A DNA stretch of 14,065 bases from Sulfuricaulis sp049587675. Its GTDB lineage: Bacteria; Pseudomonadota; Gammaproteobacteria; Acidiferrobacterales; Sulfurifustaceae. The notes below the pieces were generated by a model. The model was given only the letters and a program-made list of their open reading frames with translations. It was not told the DNA's origin and searched no databases. Position numbers and translations under genes: made by a program. Shown in pieces: positions 7,037 through 14,065 of the stretch (position 1 is its first letter; the number at the start of each line of letters is the position of its first letter). The stretch is taken from the NCBI RefSeq assembly GCF_049587675.1, contig NZ_JBAVEJ010000233.1, positions 1 through 14,065 on the forward strand, given 5' to 3'.

Positions 7037-7801
7037 CTAATCCGGCGTATTTTCACTCATGAGAGGACGCATTGCTGTCAGAAGGCTAGAAAATATATTT
7101 TTGTGGTTTTTTTCCTGGTCAGCCAGCAGGGTCTTCATGTTCATGCGCTGGGTAGGCATGCGGAAACAGGCGGGGCAATTGTCCATAATGGCTGGGAGTC
7201 CGGCGCGACGGGCAAAGTCAGCGGTCTGACGCTCGCGCGCATACACGAAGGGGCGGATGATACGCATGTCACCGGCGTCATTCAGATAATGCGCCTTCAT
7301 GGTGTGCAGTCGGCCGCCGTAAAAAGCGCTCATCAGAAACGACTCGGCCAAGTCATCCAGATGATGCGCCAGGGCCAGGACGTTGTAACCTTGTTCCCGG
7401 GCCGTAGCATAGAGAATGCCGCGGCGCATGCGTGAGCAGTAAGAGCAGAACGAGTCCCCGCGCATGGTCGTACGCGCGCGGCCAACGATGTCCTGACGGC
7501 GATAGAAATAGGGAACGCCAAGCGCGGCGACATAGTCCTTGAGGAACGACGGATCGAAGCCATCGATGCAGGGATCAACCGTGGCCGCGGCCAGCTCAAA
7601 ACGAATCGGAGCCTTGTCGTGCAGGTGCAACAACACGTGCAGCAGCGACAAGCTGTCCTTGCCACCGGACAGGCCAAGCAACACGCGATCGCCCGGACGT
7701 ATCATGGAATAATCCGCAATGGCTTCGCCGGCAGCGCGCAGCAGCGGTTTGGGCGGTTTAGTGCGCGTTATGGAAACGGACAAAGTATGGGCAGGCAACA
7801 T
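7037..7801 (-). CDS. ttcA: TtcA-family tRNA 2-thiocytidine synthase-like protein
   Basis: A 254-residue PP-loop ATPase. TtcA adenylates C32 of certain tRNAs and inserts sulfur using a [4Fe-4S] cluster. Seen in order: PP-loop SGGKDS (45-50); C119 and C122 (FCSYCSRMRRG), the CxxC that ligates the cluster; LAHHLDDLAES, the family's HHxDD block; and a second CxxC (C209, C212 in NCPACFRMPTQR), which supplies the remaining cysteine. E. coli TtcA is 311 residues, so this is a short form lacking the C-terminal extension, and may be a paralogue rather than the classic TtcA; the position it modifies is not certain. It starts at the ATG 7799-7801 without a strong ribosome binding site. The divergent rhodanese 58 nt away is a plausible sulfur donor. 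Its 3' end shares the AT-rich patch. Confidence 0.82.
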   Translation of the reverse strand: MLPAHTLSVSITRTKPPKPLLRAAGEAIADYSMIRPGDRVLLGLSGGKDSLSLLHVLLHLHDKAPIRFELAAATVDPCIDGFDPSFLKDYVAALGVPYFYRRQDIVGRARTTMRGDSFCSYCSRMRRGILYATAREQGYNVLALAHHLDDLAESFLMSAFYGGRLHTMKAHYLNDAGDMRIIRPFVYARERQTADFARRAGLPAIMDNCPACFRMPTQRMNMKTLLADQEKNHKNIFSSLLTAMRPLMSENTPD

Positions 7802-7828
7802 AAGCTGCTAAGTATGCCTAATCAGAAC

Positions 7829-7848
7829 GGTCAGGGCACGCCCCGACC
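7829..7848. promoter_or_regulatory. 20-bp dyad between ttcA and rhodanese
   Basis: The sequence ggtcagggcacgccccgacc is symmetric except for one A/C mismatch per arm: ggtc-a-gggc, centre ac, gccc-c-gacc. It lies in the 58-nt gap between the divergent genes and ends one base before the rhodanese Shine-Dalgarno. It could be an operator bound by a dimeric regulator acting on both genes, or an RNA hairpin next to the ribosome binding site. No regulator can be named. Confidence 0.45.
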
Positions 7849-7854
7849 AGGAGG
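7849..7854 (+). promoter_or_regulatory. Strong Shine-Dalgarno of the rhodanese gene
   Basis: The motif aggagg lies 5 nt before the ATG at 7860 and is the best ribosome binding site in the window. It fixes the rhodanese start and abuts the dyad at 7829-7848. Confidence 0.85.
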
Positions 7855-7859
7855 GTAAC

Positions 7860-8270
7860 ATGAGCGATAAAGTCAAAACCCTGAACCCCAAAGAGGCGTA
7901 CAAGTTATTGCAGGAGCACCCAAACGCGGTATTGATCGACGTGCGTTCGCACATGGAGTACCTTTTCGTCGGGCATCCGGCCGGGGCTATCCACATTCCC
8001 TGGATCGATGAGCCGGACTGGAAGCGCAATCCGCACTTTCTCACCCAGGTACGGCAAACCATGCTCGGCGGCGCCTCCGGGGCGGCGCCGGTGGTGCTGA
8101 TCTGCCGCAGCGGGGTGCGCTCGCTCGAGGCCGGCAAGGCCCTGATCGAGGCTGGAGTCAAAGACGTCTACAACGTGGCAGAGGGCTTCGAGGGGCAGCT
8201 GGATGAAAAACACCACCGCAGCTCTCAAGGCGGCTGGCGATACCACGGGCTACCGTGGGAACAATGCTAG
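7860..8270 (+). CDS. Single-domain rhodanese-like sulfurtransferase
   Basis: A 136-residue cytoplasmic protein with one rhodanese domain: LIDVRSHMEYLFVGHPAGAIHIPW (split here as the CH2-type opening, residues 25-48) and the active-site loop CRSGVRS with catalytic C82. The six-residue loop after the cysteine is of the sulfurtransferase kind, so it can carry a persulfide. The C-terminus ends in PWEQC, a second cysteine that might help resolve or relay the persulfide, which is inference. It has no signal peptide. Placed head-to-head with ttcA, it is a reasonable sulfur donor for tRNA thiolation, although single-domain rhodaneses also serve sulfide detoxification and molybdopterin or Fe-S work. 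A GC stem (8243-8248 with 8253-8258) overlaps its last codons but is not followed directly by a T-run. Confidence 0.88.
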   Translation: MSDKVKTLNPKEAYKLLQEHPNAVLIDVRSHMEYLFVGHPAGAIHIPWIDEPDWKRNPHFLTQVRQTMLGGASGAAPVVLICRSGVRSLEAGKALIEAGVKDVYNVAEGFEGQLDEKHHRSSQGGWRYHGLPWEQC

Positions 8271-8356
8271 TTTTGATCATTGGCTGTAATTTGGCCCGAG
8301 ATTGATTAAACTGCGCGGTCTCAAACGATCCATACAGGGTGGAGAGAAGTTATTTT

Positions 8357-9544
<1,188 letters not shown>

Positions 9545-9585
9545 GCTCATCATGTCGACGCCGGTTTCACGGCGGCGAGGCGTTG

Positions 9586-9668
9586 CTCTCCGAGGAGCGT
9601 TGCAACCCCCAAAGCTATTACGCTGGGGCCAGGCTCGGAGAGAACGTCAGTTAAAACAACGGCGCTCG
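9586..9668 (+). promoter_or_regulatory. SAH (S-adenosylhomocysteine) riboswitch
   Basis: The leader of ahcY matches the SAH riboswitch architecture. P1 pairs 9586-9594 with 9634-9642 (9 bp, ctctccgag and its complement). The conserved gaggagcgttgcaac segment (9592-9606) precedes a C-rich arm (9606-9610) that pairs with gggg at 9625-9628, with inner pairs agc/gct (9613-9615 with 9622-9624), forming P2. The conserved ccaggctcgg follows (9629-9638). The pseudoknot P4 joins gagcg (9595-9599) to cgctc (9663-9667). SAH binding in this class raises ahcY expression. The 3' pseudoknot strand gctc (9664-9667) can instead pair with gagc (9680-9683), which overlaps the ribosome binding site, suggesting translational control. 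Class assignment rests on motif and context, without a covariance-model score. Confidence 0.93.
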
Positions 9669-9678
9669 CTCAATTCAC

Positions 9679-9682
9679 GGAG
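9679..9682 (+). promoter_or_regulatory. ahcY ribosome binding site
   Basis: The motif ggag lies 8 nt before the ATG at 9691. It overlaps gagc (9680-9683), which is complementary to the 3' strand of the riboswitch pseudoknot, so its access may depend on SAH. Confidence 0.7.
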
Positions 9683-9690
9683 CTAGCATC

Positions 9691-11115
9691 ATGAACGCTG
9701 TCGTCAATCCGAAGTTTACCGATTACAAAGTCGCGGACATCAAGATCGCCGACTGGGGCCGCAAGGAAATCCAGATCGCCGAGACCGAGATGCCAGGCCT
9801 CATGGCGCTGCGCGAGGAGTTCGGCGCGCAGAAACCGCTCAAGGGCGCGCGCGTCTCCGGCTCGCTGCACATGACCATCCAGACCGCGGTGCTGATCGAG
9901 ACCCTCGTGGCGCTGGGGGCCGAAGTGCGCTGGGCGTCGTGCAACATCTACTCCACCCAGGATCACGCTGCTTCGGCCATCGCCGCCGCCGGCATCCCGG
10001 TGTTCGCGTGGAAGGGCGAGACGCTCGAGGAATACTGGTGGTGCACCGAACAGGCGCTGACGTGGCCGGACGGCAAAGGGCCGAACATGATCCTTGATGA
10101 CGGCGGCGACGCCACCATGCTGGTGCACAAGGGCGTGGAATTCGAGAAGGCCGGTAAAGTGCCGAATCCCGAGCCGAACGCGAACGAGGAATGGAAGGTG
10201 TTCCTGGGCCTGCTCAAGCAGAGCCTCGCCGCAAATCCGAAGAAATGGACCGAGACCGCCCGGGCCATCCGTGGCGTGACTGAAGAAACCACCACCGGCG
10301 TGCATCGCCTGTACCAGATGCAGGAGCGCGGCGAGCTGATGTTTCCGGCGATGAACGTGAATGACTCCGTCACCAAGTCCAAGTTCGATAACCTCTATGG
10401 CTGCCGCGAGTCGCTGCTCGACGGCATCAAACGCGCCACCGATGTGATGATTGCCGGCAAAATCTGCGTGGTGCTCGGCTACGGCGACGTCGGCAAGGGC
10501 TGCGCGCAGGCGTTCCGCGGCATGGGTGCGACCGTGTGGGTCACCGAAATCGACCCCATCAACGCGCTGCAAGCGGCGATGGAAGGTTATCGCGTGGTCA
10601 CCATGGACGCCGCCGCGTCACAGGGCGATATTTTCGTGACCGCCACCGGCAACGTGCACGTCATCAGTCACGAGCACATGAAGACCATGAAGAACGAGGC
10701 GATCGTGTGCAACATCGGCCATTTCGATTCCGAGATCGACATCGCCTCGCTGGAGAAGAATTACCGCTGGGATGAAATCAAGCCGCAGGTGGATCACGTG
10801 ATCTTTCCCGACGGCAAGAAGATCATCGTGCTCGCCAAGGGCCGGCTGGTGAACTTGGGCTGCGCCACTGGACATCCGTCGTTCGTGATGTCGGCGTCCT
10901 TCAGCAACCAGACCATCGCGCAGATCGAGCTCTTCAGCCATCACAAAAATTACGAAATAAAGGTTTACGTGCTGCCGAAAAAGCTCGACGAGAAAGTGGC
11001 GAGGCTACACTTGAAGAAGATCGGCGCGAATCTCACACGTCTCAGCCAGGAGCAGGCCGACTACATCAATGTGCCGGTGGACGGGCCGTATAAGCCGGAT
11101 CATTACCGGTACTGA
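9691..11115 (+). CDS. ahcY: S-adenosylhomocysteine hydrolase
   Basis: Reversibly splits S-adenosylhomocysteine into adenosine and homocysteine using bound NAD, relieving product inhibition of methyltransferases. The 474-residue length is that of the long bacterial form with an extra insert (residues about 150-190). Seen: SGSLHMTIQTAVLIETLVALG split across 56-76, SCNIYSTQDHAAAA-like block (SCNIYSTQDHAAS, 83-95), WWCTEQAL, KSKFDNLYGCRESL, the NAD-binding GYGDVGKG (263-270), and the conserved C-terminus DGPYKPDHYRY, whose Lys and Tyr reach into the neighbouring subunit. It is complete. Expression is set by the SAH riboswitch just upstream. It is followed by a long hairpin and metF. Homocysteine made here is remethylated with the methyl-THF produced by MetF. 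Confidence 0.98.
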   Translation: MNAVVNPKFTDYKVADIKIADWGRKEIQIAETEMPGLMALREEFGAQKPLKGARVSGSLHMTIQTAVLIETLVALGAEVRWASCNIYSTQDHAASAIAAAGIPVFAWKGETLEEYWWCTEQALTWPDGKGPNMILDDGGDATMLVHKGVEFEKAGKVPNPEPNANEEWKVFLGLLKQSLAANPKKWTETARAIRGVTEETTTGVHRLYQMQERGELMFPAMNVNDSVTKSKFDNLYGCRESLLDGIKRATDVMIAGKICVVLGYGDVGKGCAQAFRGMGATVWVTEIDPINALQAAMEGYRVVTMDAAASQGDIFVTATGNVHVISHEHMKTMKNEAIVCNIGHFDSEIDIASLEKNYRWDEIKPQVDHVIFPDGKKIIVLAKGRLVNLGCATGHPSFVMSASFSNQTIAQIELFSHHKNYEIKVYVLPKKLDEKVARLHLKKIGANLTRLSQEQADYINVPVDGPYKPDHYRY

Positions 11116-11188
11116 CGTGAGGAACCGGGTGTGAGGAGTGAGGAGTAACGACGCATTGCTCCTCACGCCTCGCTCTTCACACCTCACG
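11116..11188 (+). repeat. Long imperfect hairpin filling the ahcY-metF gap
   Basis: Starting at the base after the ahcY stop, three paired blocks nest: 11116-11122 with 11182-11188 (cgtgagg/cctcacg), 11130-11134 with 11177-11181 (tgtga/tcaca), and 11138-11145 with 11159-11166 (gtgaggag/ctcctcac), loop 11147-11157. The left arm carries repeated gaggag words like Shine-Dalgarno sites; the right arm carries their complements and ends 5 nt before the metF ATG. No T-run follows, so it is not an obvious terminator. It may stabilise RNA, attenuate metF, or be a degraded repeat. Confidence 0.7.
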
Positions 11189-11193
11189 CAAAC

Positions 11194-12039
11194 ATGGACT
11201 CGCAAAAAAAATATCCGCGCACCTTCAGTTTCGAGTTTTTCCCGCCCCGGAACGAGGAAGGGCGGGTCAAGCTGCGCGAAACTATCCAGCAACTTGCGCA
11301 ACTCAAGCCCAAGTTTTTTTCCGTCACCTTCGGCGCCGGCGGCAGCACGCGCGAAGGCACTTATGAAACGGTGAAGGAGATACAGGCACAGAGCCAGCAG
11401 GCTGCGCCGCACATCTCCTGCATGGGCACCACGCGTTCGGACATTCGCGCGCTGCTCGACAGTTACCGCCAGATCGGCATCCGCCATCTGGTCGCGTTGC
11501 GCGGCGATCTGCCCAAGGATGCGCCCCAAACCGGGGATTTTCTTCACGCCAACGAGCTCGTGGACTTTATCCGCGCCGAAACCGGAAATGAACTCATCAT
11601 TGAAGTCGCGGCCTATCCGGAATTCCATCCGGAATCACCGAGCGCCGAGTCCGATGTGCGTCACTTCGTGAACAAGGTCAAGGCAGGGGCGGATTCCGCC
11701 ATCACCCAGTACTTTTTCAACGTTGATGCCTACTGGCGTTTCGTGGAGGAATGCGAGGCACTGGGTGTCGTCGTGCCGATCGTGCCGGGCATCATGCCGA
11801 TCACCAATTACAAACAGCTGGCAAGGTTCTCCGACGCCTGCGGCGCCGAGATCCCGCGCTGGATCCGCCGGCGGCTGGAAGGGTTCGGGGATGATCTCGA
11901 TTCGATCCGCGCCTTCGGGATGGATGTCACCACCGACCTGTGCGACAAGCTGCTGGTCGGTGGCGCCCCGGGGCTGCATTTCTACACCCTGAACCGCGCC
12001 GGGCCGACCTGCACCGTCTGGGAACGACTCGGGCTTTAG
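11194..12039 (+). CDS. metF: 5,10-methylenetetrahydrofolate reductase
   Basis: A FAD enzyme that reduces methylene-THF to methyl-THF, the methyl donor for methionine synthesis. It has 281 residues, as usual for bacterial MetF without the eukaryotic regulatory domain. Motifs: FSFEFFPPR with catalytic E14; TFGAGGSTREGT; ALRGDLP (FAD-binding Asp); AAYPEFHPES; KAGADSAITQYFFN; PGIMPITNYKQ; and GAPGLHFYTLNR near the end. It is complete. The ATG at 11194 has no Shine-Dalgarno: the bases before it (cacctcacgcaaac) form the right arm of a long hairpin, which is unusual and may make translation depend on structure or on ahcY readthrough. It follows ahcY by 78 nt and precedes the RMD1-like gene by 19 nt. 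Confidence 0.97.
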   Translation: MDSQKKYPRTFSFEFFPPRNEEGRVKLRETIQQLAQLKPKFFSVTFGAGGSTREGTYETVKEIQAQSQQAAPHISCMGTTRSDIRALLDSYRQIGIRHLVALRGDLPKDAPQTGDFLHANELVDFIRAETGNELIIEVAAYPEFHPESPSAESDVRHFVNKVKAGADSAITQYFFNVDAYWRFVEECEALGVVVPIVPGIMPITNYKQLARFSDACGAEIPRWIRRRLEGFGDDLDSIRAFGMDVTTDLCDKLLVGGAPGLHFYTLNRAGPTCTVWERLGL

Positions 12040-12058
12040 ATCCCGGCAGGACAAGGAT

Positions 12059-12874
12059 ATGGGTCCCAAAACCAATGAACTGACCGCGCGCCTACCGGCG
12101 GGCAAGCCATTGCCCGTGCGCGCCTGTTTTCTCGGGGAGCGCCTGAACCTGCGCGGGTTGCCGGAACCGGCCGTCACCCTGGGTCCGCTCACGGTGTCGG
12201 CGGGTGAAGCCGGACTGGCGGTGCTGTTTCGCTATGGGGCGGTGGTGCTGCTCAACCTGAGCGAGGCGGAGCAGAAAATCTTCCTCAAAGACCTGCGGCC
12301 GCGGGTGGAGAACCCGCTGCGGCGGATGGAAACCGAAGATGCCCAGCTGTACGTCGTGGGCAAACAACCGGAGGGGGTGACGCCTGAGGGCATCGGCATC
12401 GCCGACCTGGCGCTGGCGCGCCTGCAAATCGTGGCGATCGCGCTGGCACGCAGTGTCGCACTGGCCTACTACGAGAATGCCATGGCCAGCGCCTTTGATC
12501 TGATCGAACCGCTGGCGCGGCGGCTGGAAAATCCGCGCGGCGGTGGGCGCCGGCTGCGCGAGCTGTTGCGTCACATTGGCGGCACACTGTTGGTACTGCA
12601 CAAGATGACCGGGCGCGTGGAGATCCAGGACAAGCCGGACCTGCTGTGGGACCACCCGGAGGTCGAGCGCCTGTACCTGCATCTGGAAAATGAATATGAA
12701 TTGCGCGAACGCAACACCGTGCTCGAGCGCAAGCTAGCACTCATCAACCAGACCGCCGAGACGGCGGTGAACCTGATGCAGAACCGCAGCATGCTGCGCG
12801 TGGAATGGTACATCGTGGGCCTCATCGTGTTCGAAGTGCTGTTATCCACCTACGAGCTCTGGTTCCGGCACTAA
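12059..12874 (+). CDS. RMD1/DUF155-family membrane-anchored protein
   Basis: A 271-residue protein that fits the RMD1/DUF155 family. Seen: a beta-rich N-terminal part with LAVLFRYGAVVLLNLSEAE (residues 53-71), a helical middle (ALARSVALAYYENAM, 128-142), the family block DKPDLLWDHPEVERLYLHLE (191-210), a coiled-coil-like stretch (NEYELRERNTVLERKLALINQTAETAV, about 211-237), and one C-terminal membrane helix (251-267) after RVEW. Eukaryotic relatives act in mitochondria or in meiotic nuclear division; the role in bacteria is not established and I assign none. The start has aaggat just upstream. It follows metF by 19 nt and is probably cotranscribed, which says little about function. The C-terminal anchor places most of the protein in the cytoplasm. 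Confidence 0.8.
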   Translation: MGPKTNELTARLPAGKPLPVRACFLGERLNLRGLPEPAVTLGPLTVSAGEAGLAVLFRYGAVVLLNLSEAEQKIFLKDLRPRVENPLRRMETEDAQLYVVGKQPEGVTPEGIGIADLALARLQIVAIALARSVALAYYENAMASAFDLIEPLARRLENPRGGGRRLRELLRHIGGTLLVLHKMTGRVEIQDKPDLLWDHPEVERLYLHLENEYELRERNTVLERKLALINQTAETAVNLMQNRSMLRVEWYIVGLIVFEVLLSTYELWFRH

Positions 12875-12927
12875 CAACGCCAAGCGACGGCATTCTACTG
12901 ATCGCTTAACGCAAGCAGAAAGTAATC

Positions 12928-13884
12928 ATGCGCGCACTATTTACGGCCCTGGCGACGTCTATCCTGCTCCTGCTTTCCTGCAGCAGTGCAAAGGCACCGC
13001 CGATCGAGCGCGAATATGCCCTGACGCAGATAACTGACCACGTCTACGTCATCCACGGTCCCAATGAAAATCCAAACCGCACCAACCAGGCATTCTCCAA
13101 CAACCCCGGTTTCGTGCTCGTCCATGGTGGCGTCGTGGTGATTGACCCTGGCGCGAGTGTCCAGGTGGGAGAAATGGTGCTACGTAAAATCGCGACGGTT
13201 AGCAAGGACCCGATCATCGCCGTCTTTAATACCCACATCCACGGCGATCACTGGCTTGGCAATCAGGCCATCAAAGCCGCCTATCCCAAGACGGTGATCT
13301 ACGCTCACCCCAAAATGATGGAGGCGATCAATGCCGGTGAAGGCGACAACTGGATAAAAATGATGAACGCGGCGACTCAAGGGGCGAGCCGCGGTACAAC
13401 GGTAGTGGCGCCGGATATGGGGCTGGATCATGATGAGGCACTCAAGTTGCACGGCACAAGCTTCCGCATCTACCACAATGACCGTGCGCACACGGACAAC
13501 GACATCATGATCGAGGTGGTTGAGGAAGGCGTGATCTTTCTTGGTGACAATGTACTGAACAAACGCATCGCAGCCAATTTCCCGGAGCACGGTAATATTC
13601 AGGGCCAGATCGCGGCCATCGACCTGGCGCTCAAGTCCAAGGCCACGCACTTCATCCCTGGCCACGGGACAAGCGGCGGTCGCGAAATTGCGCTGACCCA
13701 ACAGACGCTTCTCAAGCTACTACGCTCTTCGGTAAAAAAATACTACGATCAGGGGCTGAGTGATTTTGAAATGAAGGACAAGGTCATGCGCGATCTTGAC
13801 GCTTACAAGGATTATTACGATTTCGACAACCTCGGGCGCGTCATCAACGCCGCTTACCTGCAAATCGAAACCGAATCTTTTTAG
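12928..13884 (+). CDS. Lipoprotein MBL-fold metallohydrolase
   Basis: A 318-residue metallo-beta-lactamase-fold enzyme. The N-terminus is a lipoprotein signal with lipobox LLSC (C18), so it should be anchored at the membrane facing the periplasm. Zinc ligands: THIHGDHWLG (H103, H105, D107, H108), H188 (RAHTDND), D207 (FLGDNV) and H246 (PGHG), so both metal sites are intact. The layout and the C-terminal block NLGRVINAAYLQIETESF resemble SoxH-like and 'quinoprotein relay system' zinc hydrolases that occur in sulfur-oxidising and methylotrophic bacteria; the substrate is not known. It is less like true carbapenemases, so a resistance role is not supported. Gap to the RMD1-like gene is 53 nt without a visible terminator. 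Confidence 0.9.
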   Translation: MRALFTALATSILLLLSCSSAKAPPIEREYALTQITDHVYVIHGPNENPNRTNQAFSNNPGFVLVHGGVVVIDPGASVQVGEMVLRKIATVSKDPIIAVFNTHIHGDHWLGNQAIKAAYPKTVIYAHPKMMEAINAGEGDNWIKMMNAATQGASRGTTVVAPDMGLDHDEALKLHGTSFRIYHNDRAHTDNDIMIEVVEEGVIFLGDNVLNKRIAANFPEHGNIQGQIAAIDLALKSKATHFIPGHGTSGGREIALTQQTLLKLLRSSVKKYYDQGLSDFEMKDKVMRDLDAYKDYYDFDNLGRVINAAYLQIETESF

Positions 13885-13893
13885 CGCAATCCC

Positions 13894-14065
13894 TTGCATA
13901 AGCTTTTCCCCGAAATTAAACCCTATGCGACGCACCGGCTCACGGTCGATGCTCCGCATGAACTGCACATTGAGGAATGCGGCAATGTCACGGGGCTACC
14001 GGTGCTGTTCGTGCACGGCGGTCCTGGCGCCGGGTGCGAGGAATATCACCGTCGCTTTTTCGATC
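13894..14065 (+). CDS. Proline iminopeptidase-like alpha/beta hydrolase (5' part)
   Basis: A partial gene cut by the window end; 57 codons are visible from a TTG at 13894. The frame gives MHKLFPEIKPYATHRL, then LHIEECGN, then PVLFVHGGPGAGCEEYHRRFFD. HGGPGAG is the oxyanion-hole motif of the S33 proline iminopeptidases, and the opening 'LFPEIKPYATHRL' fits that family, which removes N-terminal proline from peptides. The serine nucleophile lies beyond the window. The TTG is inferred from family alignment; no ATG is in frame upstream of the conserved part and no clear ribosome binding site is seen. It starts 9 nt after the MBL gene stop. Confidence 0.85.
   Translation, partial: MHKLFPEIKPYATHRLTVDAPHELHIEECGNVTGLPVLFVHGGPGAGCEEYHRRFFD

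Noticed and set aside
8243..8258. Hairpin at the rhodanese 3' end as a terminator
   Set aside because: The 6-bp stem lies within the coding sequence and the nearest T-run begins 12 nt later, too far for a normal intrinsic terminator.
8271..8356. Possible SAM riboswitch or clear promoter before metK
   Set aside because: No SAM riboswitch core pairing was found. A TTGATC at 8273-8278 lacks a well-spaced -10 box, so no promoter is called.
9559..9574. Small hairpin after metK as a terminator
   Set aside because: The 5-bp GC stem has no T-run after it, so it is not supported as an intrinsic terminator between metK and the riboswitch.
9670..10572. 300-codon minus-strand open frame opposite ahcY
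   Set aside because: His-, Ala- and Gly-rich translation without family motifs, fully explained by ahcY codon use on the other strand.

Overview
The window looks like chromosomal DNA of a Gram-negative, moderately high-GC proteobacterium. Two lipid A-type acyltransferases show there is an outer membrane. A SAH riboswitch in front of ahcY, MetK/AhcY/MetF of the long proteobacterial type, and a TtcA/rhodanese pair fit a gamma- or betaproteobacterium; I lean towards a gammaproteobacterium, possibly a sulfur-oxidising lineage, but the sequence alone does not fix the species. Most of it is core metabolism and envelope biogenesis. Two short non-coding blocks are repeat-rich (1-240 and 3457-3660), and two patches are clearly AT-richer (about 261-998 and 6840-7035).

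Layout. 1-240: non-coding repeat block with a perfect 15-bp hairpin. 261-998 (-): AT-rich gene for an unrecognised multi-pass membrane protein. 1076-3381 (-): an operon of two LpxL/HtrB-like acyltransferases that overlap by 8 bp, followed by an EthD-like small protein and a hairpin terminator candidate. 3457-3660: five imperfect copies of a 39-44-bp unit; the last copy supplies the start codon of the next gene. 3631-6963 (+): a tight operon of a CHASE2-class III adenylate cyclase, an exported SH3b-domain protein and an exported M48 metalloprotease. 7037-7801 (-): TtcA-family tRNA thiolation protein, divergent from a single-domain rhodanese (7860-8270, +) with a dyad in the short gap between them. 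8357-12039 (+): metK, a SAH riboswitch, ahcY and metF. 12059-12874: an RMD1/DUF155-type membrane-anchored protein. 12928-13884: a lipoprotein metallo-beta-lactamase-fold hydrolase. 13894-end: the start of a proline iminopeptidase-like alpha/beta hydrolase, cut by the window edge.

How the genes fit together. metK makes SAM, ahcY removes the SAH by-product of methylation, and metF supplies methyl-THF to remake methionine. The riboswitch lets SAH itself raise expression of the downstream part of this cycle. TtcA and rhodanese are a plausible sulfur-transfer pair. The cyclase, SH3b protein and M48 protease form the least understood module: a cyclase whose sensor faces the periplasm, coupled to two exported proteins, one of them a protease, which suggests an envelope-sensing cAMP circuit. 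No mobile element, CRISPR array, tRNA or rRNA gene was found.
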